Under the pieces are notes generated by a model. That model had not been told where the DNA came from. It saw nothing but the letters and a program-made list of their open reading frames with translations, and ran no database searches. From NCBI RefSeq assembly GCF_010183535.1, contig NC_071331.1:20460001-20524000 (forward strand): a DNA stretch of 64,000 bases, read 5' to 3'. Below, piece by piece: positions 57,501 to 64,000 of the stretch; position 1 is the stretch's first letter, and each line of letters begins with the position of its first letter. The stretch comes from Caenorhabditis remanei (Eukaryota; Nematoda; Chromadorea; Rhabditida; Rhabditidae). The position numbers and the translations under genes are program-made.

Positions 57501-60500
57501 TAAAAAGAAGTGAAGAGGTTGCCGCAGAAAAGCCAGAAAACGAAGGGACTGGGGTGTCTTCGACGCGTTTTTGAAATGAAATTCGAGTCAAATATACTCA
57601 ATTGATGGTGGAAAGTAAAAAAACGAACAATTTGAGATGTCTGGGGCGACTTTAGCGCGCTTTCAACTTTTTTAAATATAAAAGACTGGCTGAAAGTCGA
57701 AAAACCAGAAAATGGAGGAAATGGGGTGTCTTTGATGCTTTTTTGGTTCATTTTGCTTTGAAAAACTGACATTTTCAGACTAAAAATAGCAAAATAACTG
57801 AATCTGAGATATCTTTGACGCGTTTTAAAATTATTTTGATTCAAAAATGCTCAATTTTGATGGAGGAAAGTGAAAAATTTGAAAAAAGAAGGAAAATATT
57901 GAGATGGCTGGCGTGACTTTTGCGCGTTTTTTGTTCGTTTTTGCTATGAAAAACAGCAAAAAACTCTGTCTGGAGTGTCTTTGACGCGTTTCGAACTTTT
58001 TTTGACAAAACATACAAATCTGGCTGAAAAGCGTAAATTTTTAGTCGAAAAAACCAGAAAATGGAGGTACTGGCGTGTCTTTGACGCGTTTTTAAAATGA
58101 TTTTCGGGTGATTTTAATTAAAAAATACTCAATTTTGATGGGAGAAAGAGAAAATTTTCAGATGGCTGGGGGGAATTTAGCGCGTTTTTGGTTCATTTTG
58201 CTAAATTTTCAGACTGAAAATCAGAAAAAAATGCTGTCTGGGGTGTCTTTGACGCGTTTTGAACTTTTTTGGCAAAATATAAAAATCTGGCTGAAAATCG
58301 TGAATTTTTAGTCTGAAACCGCGATATTGTGTAAGAAATGACAATTTTTAGCTCAAAAACAATCGAAAAATGATTAAAAACTACTTAAATTAGCTTTAAA
58401 TGATAATTTTAGACCGAAATTTTCAGTTTTTAGTCCAAAATTTTTGTTTTTTTTTGGCAAAGAATCCCTGATTTTCAACCAAACATTCCAATTTTTAATG
58501 CACATTTTCATATTTTCCCTTACCGAAGAACATCTCCAATCTCTTTCTGAATCGTCTTCTGATCCTTCGTGCGATGCGCGTTTTCGCTGAAAAATAGTAA
58601 AAAATTCAACAAATTACACCATTTTTGTTGAAAATCTGAATTTTTGAATAGAAAAATCGATTAAAAAACCTTAGAATCCCCTAGAAACCCCGAAAACTCA
58701 ATTATCAAAAAGAAAAAAAAAGAAACTTCCCATGCCGGGAATCGAACCCGGGCCGCGTGGGTGAAAACCACGAATCCTAACCACTAGACCACATGGGAGG
58801 ACGAGGAAACGAGGCGAGGAGGGTGTAGAGGAGAGTGGGGGGAGTCGAGGGGGGAGGGAGAGACGCGTTGAAGGCGCGCCAGTTAGACATTTTAGTGGGG
58901 TTTTGGGTTGATTTTAATACATTTTCAAACATTTTTTCGATATTTGTGGTGGTTTTGAGCGATTTCTCTTGCCTTTTGACTATTTTGACAGGTGAAAAGC
59001 GGAATTTCGAGAAAAAAATGTCGTAAAATCAGCGTGTGTTCTCATGAAAAGTCAGTTTCGGAGATACGCGTCGAAGGCGCGCCAGATAGACAATTTTGAG
59101 GGATTTCGGGTGGATTTTAACAATTTTTTGAGCAATTTTTCGAGCTTTGTGGTGGTTTTCACTGAATTTTATAAATTTCTGTTCTTTGATAATCGTTTTT
59201 GGGGTGAAATGGTGCTAATCTGATCAATTATTCAGAACACCACTATTTCAGCCCAAAACCGATTATCGAAGAACATAAATTTTTAAAATTCGGAGAAAAC
59301 CACCACAAATATCGAAAAAATGTTTGAAAATGTATTAAAATTCACCCAAAATCACACAAAAGTGTCTATCTGGCGCGCCTTCGACGCGTCGAGTGTTTTA
59401 TTGGAAAAAGCGTCAAAGGTGCCCCAGATTGGGCTATTTTGAAAGGTGAAAAGCGGAATTCCGAGACGAAAAACGGTCAAAATCAGAGAATTTCGGGTAT
59501 TTTTGTACATTTATTGCTCAAAAATAATAACTTTTAACTGTGAAATCTTCAATTCAGAAATTGAGTCAATCAATTTAATTGACGGATTTTCGGTCATTTT
59601 CAGTCGATTTTCCCGGATTTTCGGTCATTTTCAGCCGATTTTGACGGATTTTCGGTCATTTTCAGCCGATTTTGACGGATTTTCGGTCATTGTCAGCCGA
59701 TTTTGACGGATTTTCAGCCATTTTCATCGGATTACGACGGATTTTTCGTTATTTTTAGCCGATTTTGTCGAATTTTCATTAATGTTCAGTCGATTTTGAC
59801 TGATTTTCATTAATGTTCAGTCGATTTTGACGGATTTTCATTAATGTTCAGTCGATTTTGACGGATTTTCGGTCATTTTCAGCCGATTTTGACGGATTTT
59901 CGGTCATTGTCAGCCGATTTTGACGGATTTTCAGTAATTTTCAGTCGATTTTGACGGATTTTCAGCCATTTTCATCGGATTACGACGGATTTTTCGTTAT
60001 TTTTAGCCGATTTTGTCGAATTTTCATTAATGTTCAGTCGATTTTGTCGAATTTTCATTAATGTTCAGTCGATTTTGACGGATTTTCATTAATGTTCAGT
60101 CGATTTTGACGGATTTTCATTAATGTTCAGTCGATTTTGACGGATTTTCATTAATGTTCAGTCGATTTTGACGGATTTTCGGTCATTTTCAGCCGATTTT
60201 GGGTCATTTTTAACCACGACCATTATCGTCGTAGTTCCGGTCATTTAAACCTCAAAAAGCATCAAAATCAACTTCCGGTCGACCTCCCGCCGAGAGCTTC
60301 TCGGTCCGGAATCTAACGACCACCTGCTAAAGAGGGGGTCACATACACACTAATGTAGATTACGCAATTCACAGAATGCCGTGTGAAGTGATATCCCCTT
60401 AGAAGAAGAAGAAGAAGAAGACAGACAGTCCACTTGAATGTCATTGACATTTTGGATTGTTTTCCGAAAGGATTACGGTCAGGTGGGGGTTACGGTGTGA

Positions 60501-63333
60501 TGAGATAACACATCTTTGACACCCAACCGGGTAAACAGGGGGGATTTGGGACAAATGGAAAGAGGGGTCGGTTTTTGTTTTTTTGACGGGCAAAAACCGA
60601 CTAAAACCAATTTTTCCCCGGATTTTTCCCGGAGAAAAACCGATTTAACCAATTTTAATCGATTTGAAGTATCGGATTCTGGAAGCGGATAGAGCCCTCT
60701 AGAGCTTCGGCTTGAAGACGTGGATACGCTTCTGGAGCGTTGAGAAGAAGTCAGAATCTTCGAGAAGCTTCTGGAGAGTCTAGAACCTTCCTGACGTCAT
60801 CAGGGGGCTTCAGAAGTTGATCAGAGAGGTTCTGACGTCTCCAGTAATCTGGAGCGTTCGGAAGACGTGACATTCCTTCAGATGGCCATTCTGAAGTCAT
60901 TACGTTGATTTGACAGATTCAGAATGCGCCAGAAGACAGTTGAAAGCTTCTGAAGGTGTTTTCTGCGATTTTGAAGCGTCAAAAACCGTTTTGACGTCTT
61001 CTAAAGCAGATTCAGAAGTGACTCGATTGGTTCAGAAGCAGCTATAAGAATTAGATTTTGACGAATCTCTAGAATCGATCTAGAATCATCCACAAGATTC
61101 ATTATGCTTCAGAATCTATTGAGGATAGAAACTGACGAAAAAAACCGAAATTTTTATACGAAAAATCTACATAAAATCGGGAAATTTGATGTGTTTCTGT
61201 CTGAAATTCTCGAAAAATTCGAATTTTTCAGTCAAAAACGGCGTAAATCTATGAAAATTAGTGATAAACTGATTCCAATTGGGAATTAAGCACGAACTTT
61301 GGGCAAAACGTCGGCTTTTCGATTGGTTGGCTGTGGGACACGTGATTTGTTCATTGTGATTTCAGCATGAGCGTACGAATATTTATCGAATTTCAGATAA
61401 CCGAGAGAGACCGGAGCACAGTTTAGATGACAGCTATAAACCTGTAGCTGGTCAATAGAACGTTTCCTGAAGGCTCCAAAAGATCTACAATGTCCTCAAA
61501 GAGTCCAACTAGACGTGTCTTTCAGAATCCCACAGCCTTCTAGATGCTCCAGAATCTCAGTTAGCACACTTAGAAGCGTTCGATCTTCAAGATGGTTCTC
61601 TGGAGACGTCAGAAGTTTCAGAATACCTCAAAACAGAAGATTCTCAACTTTTCAAAGTCTTTCCAGATCTTCTTTCCAAATCCTCGAGTATTCGTTTTCT
61701 AAAAGCTTCGAAAGCTAGATAACTCAATTTATAGCGAATTGAATCCTTGAAAGCTCCAACTAGTTTCCGAATAGGGTTCTGAGCACAATTAGTGAATTTC
61801 AGTCAATTGAATTGGCTGAAAATTAGTCAAAAAACCGAAAAAAGGATTCTTGGCATAAAAACCACTAAAAATCGACTTTTAGCGGCAAAATAGCAAAACT
61901 ACTGCGAGGATGAAAAACATCAGAAATCTGAGCACTACTGGAAGATTCAGATGCCACTTGACGTCTTTTAGACCCTCCAGAAGCTTGCTAGAAAATTCTG
62001 GGCTCTCTGAAACTGATCTTTGGTTTCTGGGTCTCACCACGAAATCACTAAAACTACTGTAACTCGGCCCATTCCGAGAGTTAAAATATGAAAATTATAT
62101 GGTTCAAATCAGGAAAACAAGGGCTTTCGAACAAGATTCATATTTTCATCAAAAAACAAGCCGAGGATCTCAAAAAAAAAAGCGCTTTCGACATGAAAAA
62201 TTAGTTTTTTTTTGGAGAAAAGTCAGCGAAATTCAGTCCCAAATCAAGTTTGGGGCCTCTAAATCGCTATTTCTGACAAATTTCGGATTCAGAATCGATT
62301 TTGATGAGGTCACAATGCTTCCAAACCCAAAAAAAAAACAAATTTTGCATCGATTTTCCATTCAAAATTTCAAATTTCCTCTAGTTTCCATCTGAATTTC
62401 CTACCCATCCTCATCAACATCTTCCGTATGAATATCGAATTGCCATCTCTCGACGACCGCCTTCGTCTTCACCTCTGAAATCACCATCACCAGCCGTTTC
62501 AGCTGTTTTTTTGCGAGCCAATCTGAAAAAAATTATCGATTTTCGTGTTTTTACATGAAAAATCGGGATTTTTCTAGTTTTTAGATGCAAAATTCTCAAT
62601 TTTTCAGGTTTTTACATGAAAATTATTGATTTTTCAGGTTTTCTGAAGAATATTTACTGAAAAATCAAATTTCAGCCGATTTAGGCTTAAAAATCGCGAT
62701 TTTCAGCTAAAAGAAGCTGAAAATAGTGCAAAAAGTATGTAATTTCTTTAAAATCGGAAGTTTTTAGTCAAAAAACCAATGAAACAGGAACAAATGATTT
62801 TGCGCCAAAGGTGCGCCAGATTTTCCGGATTTTTCACTAAATCTTCAGTTTTCGACAAAGAAATAGGTAAAAATAGTGTTTTGGTAGTGAAAACTGCGTT
62901 TTTTCCGATTTTAATCCAAAAAGCTGCTTTTTCGCTAGCGAATCTGTAAAAATTATCGACTTTTTGAGTTTTTACTTGAAAATTATCGATTTTTCAGGTT
63001 TTTACATGAAACATTATGATTTTTTCTAGTTTTTACATGAAAAATAAGGATTTTCCATGTTACATACACTCGACTTGTTTCAAAAGTGGCTTCATGAATG
63101 CTTCAAGCTTCTTATCGTTCGTAACGAACAACGCCAGTCCGTATTTCTTCTCCCGTTTAAAACTGTCACTCGGATACAATCCACGTTGATAGAGAATACT
63201 GCTTAGACCGAAATCTGCAAAAAAATCTGAAATTTTTGAGCCAAAATCGGCGGAAATCGATACCAAAGAACTCTTTGACGAGTTGTGCCGATCCTTTGAG
63301 GGAAATCGCGTTTTGCGTCTTTACCTCTGTCAT
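54573..63333 (-). CDS. mdf-2: MDF-2 / MAD2, spindle assembly checkpoint HORMA protein
   Basis: Six exons join in phase on the minus strand: 63333-63264, 63214-63068, 62522-62405, 58586-58524, 56474-56333 and 54644-54573 (TAA), giving 203 aa. The ATG lies 3 bases after an ATTCCAG acceptor, fitting trans-splicing. It matches MAD2 along its whole length: FFDFGLSSILYQRGLYPSD, KKYGLALFVTND, LVMVISEV, VVERWQFDIHTED, KTIQKEIGDVLRQITASVSF, FDVLIYTGKD and the C-terminal VQLRSFSTAVHGVNTNVQYR safety-belt strands. MAD2 binds MAD1 at unattached kinetochores and CDC20 in the checkpoint complex, blocking the APC/C. Introns 3-5 are very long (3.8, 2.0 and 1.7 kb) for a ~600-base coding sequence and are filled with minisatellites and foldbacks. 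Intron 3 also holds a tRNA-Glu and an open exon that fits the reading phase (61286-61466). Confidence 0.97.
55019..55910. repeat. Foldback element in mdf-2 intron 5, ~430 bp arms
   Basis: GGGGCGGAGCTACC (55056) pairs with GGTAGCTCCGCCCC (55862-55875), centre ~55465. The pairing continues through AAAGTTGTCAACTACAAA, CGCAGAGCCCTGAGATACGG, GAGACGCAG and AAGAGGATTCAGAAGATGTC and their inverses. No open frame of its own. Confidence 0.9.
56530..57260. repeat. Minisatellite, TTTTCTGCTCAAAAATCCCA type
   Basis: About 33 units of ~22 bases, with CTGCTC, CGGTC, CCGATC or TGGTC before AAAAATCC, in mdf-2 intron 4. Long open frames (up to 270 codons) in three phases on the plus strand are artefacts of the repeat. 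Confidence 0.95.
57540..58275. repeat. ~90 bp tandem repeat with GTCTTTGACGCGTTTT
   Basis: GGGGTGTCTTTGACGCGTTTT-like words recur about every 85-95 bases (57548, 57640, 57720, 57805, 57905, 57970, 58070, 58165, 58245), separated by CTGAAAATCG-rich sequence. It lies in mdf-2 intron 4. Confidence 0.85.
58727..58798 (-). tRNA. tRNA-Glu (TTC)
   Basis: A 72-base cloverleaf on the minus strand: acceptor TCCCATG/CATGGGA, D-arm GGTCTAGTGGTTAGGATT, anticodon stem CGTGG/CCACG with loop TTTTCAC (anticodon TTC), and T-arm CCGGG-TTCGATT-CCCGG. No intron. It lies inside mdf-2 intron 3 on the same strand. Confidence 0.97.
59570..60215. repeat. Minisatellite, GATTTTGACGGATTTTCGGT, ~31 bp units
   Basis: About 20 units alternating GGTCATTTTCAGCC and ATTAATGTTCAGTC variants, with a higher-order duplication (about 59710-59800 matches 59960-60050). 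It lies in mdf-2 intron 3. Confidence 0.92.
60400..60420 (+). repeat. GAA microsatellite
   Basis: About seven AGA/GAA triplets (AGAAGAAGAAGAAGAAGAAG) in mdf-2 intron 3. Confidence 0.85.
60660..62000. repeat. TTCTGGAG / GACGTC-rich tract around a candidate exon
   Basis: Irregular runs of AGAAGCTTCTGGAG, TTCAGAAG, GACGTC and TCTAGA-like words (60680-61110, 61440-61680, 61930-62000), resembling vamp-7 intron 2. The stretch 61286-61466 breaks the pattern and is listed separately. Confidence 0.6.
61286..61466 (-). CDS. Candidate exon: possible alternative last exon of mdf-2
   Basis: On the minus strand a GGAGCCTTCAG acceptor is followed by one base and 59 open codons, then TAA. The peptide begins KRSIDQLQVYSCHLNCAPVS and ends TNRKADVLPKVRA; it is mixed in composition, unlike the low-complexity frames around it. 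It lies in mdf-2 intron 3. mdf-2 exon 3 ends with two bases of a codon (GG), and this exon supplies one (G), so joining them keeps the frame. That would give an MDF-2 form whose C-terminal third, including the safety belt, is replaced. I do not recognise the peptide. No AATAAA was seen close behind it. It could instead be an orphan exon of another gene, a decayed paralogue or chance. Confidence 0.4.
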
Positions 63334-64000
63334 TTCCTGGAATTTATGAAATCGTAAGAGGTTTCTAAGTAGAAAGCAAGGTTTTTCATGTGAAAATGAG
63401 ACAAAAAATGGAAAAAATGATGAGAAATTGGTGAAATGAGGCGAAACAAATTCAAAAAATTGATTATTGGCGGCAAAACGAGAAACACGCCAACAAAATA
63501 TCGAGTTTCGCGCCATACACCTCGTTGGCGTGTTTTCGGTTTTTTCGCGGACTCGTATCGAATTAATTGAAAAATCATCGATTTCAATCATTTCCAGTTC
63601 AAATTTTGTGATTTTTGTGCGTTTTTCGACATTTTTGAGTTGTTTTTATTAATAAGATGAGTTGTATTGCCAAAAATGCTACGGAATTCATCAAAACTTG
63701 GTAAAACTCGGTGGAAATCGATTTGACTTGTTTTTCCTAGGTATTAACTGGTTTTTTGCAGTTTTTGGCAGTTTTTATGTGATTTTAACGTTTAAAACGT
63801 ATTTTTAAGTTCAAATTGCTATCCGAATTCATCGAAAATTATTATTTTTCAACATCAATCAATTTTCTTCGATTTTTTAAATTCTTAGCTCATTTTTCTC
63901 CAATTTTCAGCGTTTTTATGATTTTTTTGCTCAAAAAAGCTCCGAAACTCCGTTTTTACCTTATAAATCCCTTAAAAATGCATATTTCCATTCCAGATGA
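63334..64000. other. Upstream region of mdf-2
   Basis: AT-rich with no recognised exon on the minus strand. The window ends with TTTCCATTCCAG followed by ATGA (ATG at 63997), which resembles a trans-splice acceptor and start codon of a divergent plus-strand gene, but too little is visible to call it. Confidence 0.4.

Noticed and set aside
61640..61800. Minus-strand frame AQNPIRKLVGAFKDSIRYKL... upstream of the candidate mdf-2 exon
   Set aside because: It is open for 47 codons but has no donor in the phase needed to join 61466, and it overlaps the TTCTGGAG-rich tract.

Overview
The window is nuclear DNA from a Caenorhabditis nematode, either C. elegans itself or a close relative. The evidence is AT-rich sequence, very short consensus introns (gtaagt/gtgagt ... 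tttcag), coding exons that begin right after an acceptor with no upstream exon (typical of spliced-leader trans-splicing), and repeat types common in this genus. From memory, the recognisable gene set (epg-9, vamp-7, a STAR/KH gene, smf-3, daao-1, ngn-1, mdf-2) matches the Y69A2AR region of C. elegans chromosome IV. I could not verify that, nor assign the species.

Layout. 1-5361: no gene found; it holds a ~1.9 kb palindrome and pyrimidine-rich DNA. 5371-13996 (+): EPG-9/ATG101, five exons with two introns over 3 kb. 16801-19480 (+): VAMP7-like R-SNARE. 19971-24456 (+): STAR-family KH RNA-binding protein. 25123-26842 (-) and 28152-29351 (-): two small unrecognised proteins of 101 and 132 aa. 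31024-36760 (+): the NRAMP metal transporter SMF-3, with a tRNA-Ala and a pair of tRNA-like units in its introns. 36850-40418 (-): D-amino-acid oxidase, tail to tail with smf-3. 41030-44463 (-): the neurogenin bHLH factor NGN-1. 44464-54572: about 10 kb without genes, filled with a ~180 bp repeat in both orientations and many CTGTTTCA motifs. 54573-63333 (-): the spindle-checkpoint protein MDF-2/MAD2, with a tRNA-Glu and an unexplained 60-codon open exon in intron 3.

All seven recognised genes could be rebuilt exon by exon with consistent reading phase, so none looks like a pseudogene. They are not one pathway: autophagy initiation, membrane fusion, RNA regulation, divalent-metal uptake, D-amino-acid catabolism, neurogenesis and mitotic checkpoint sit side by side. 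Most of the window is intron or intergenic DNA made of foldback elements, MITE-like families and minisatellites. The most interesting signals are the possible alternative last exon of mdf-2 (61286-61466), the CTGTTTCA motifs (the core of the 21U-RNA/piRNA promoter) between 41.7 and 52.8 kb, the divergent tRNA-like pair in smf-3, and a 16-G tract in a 76-base daao-1 intron.
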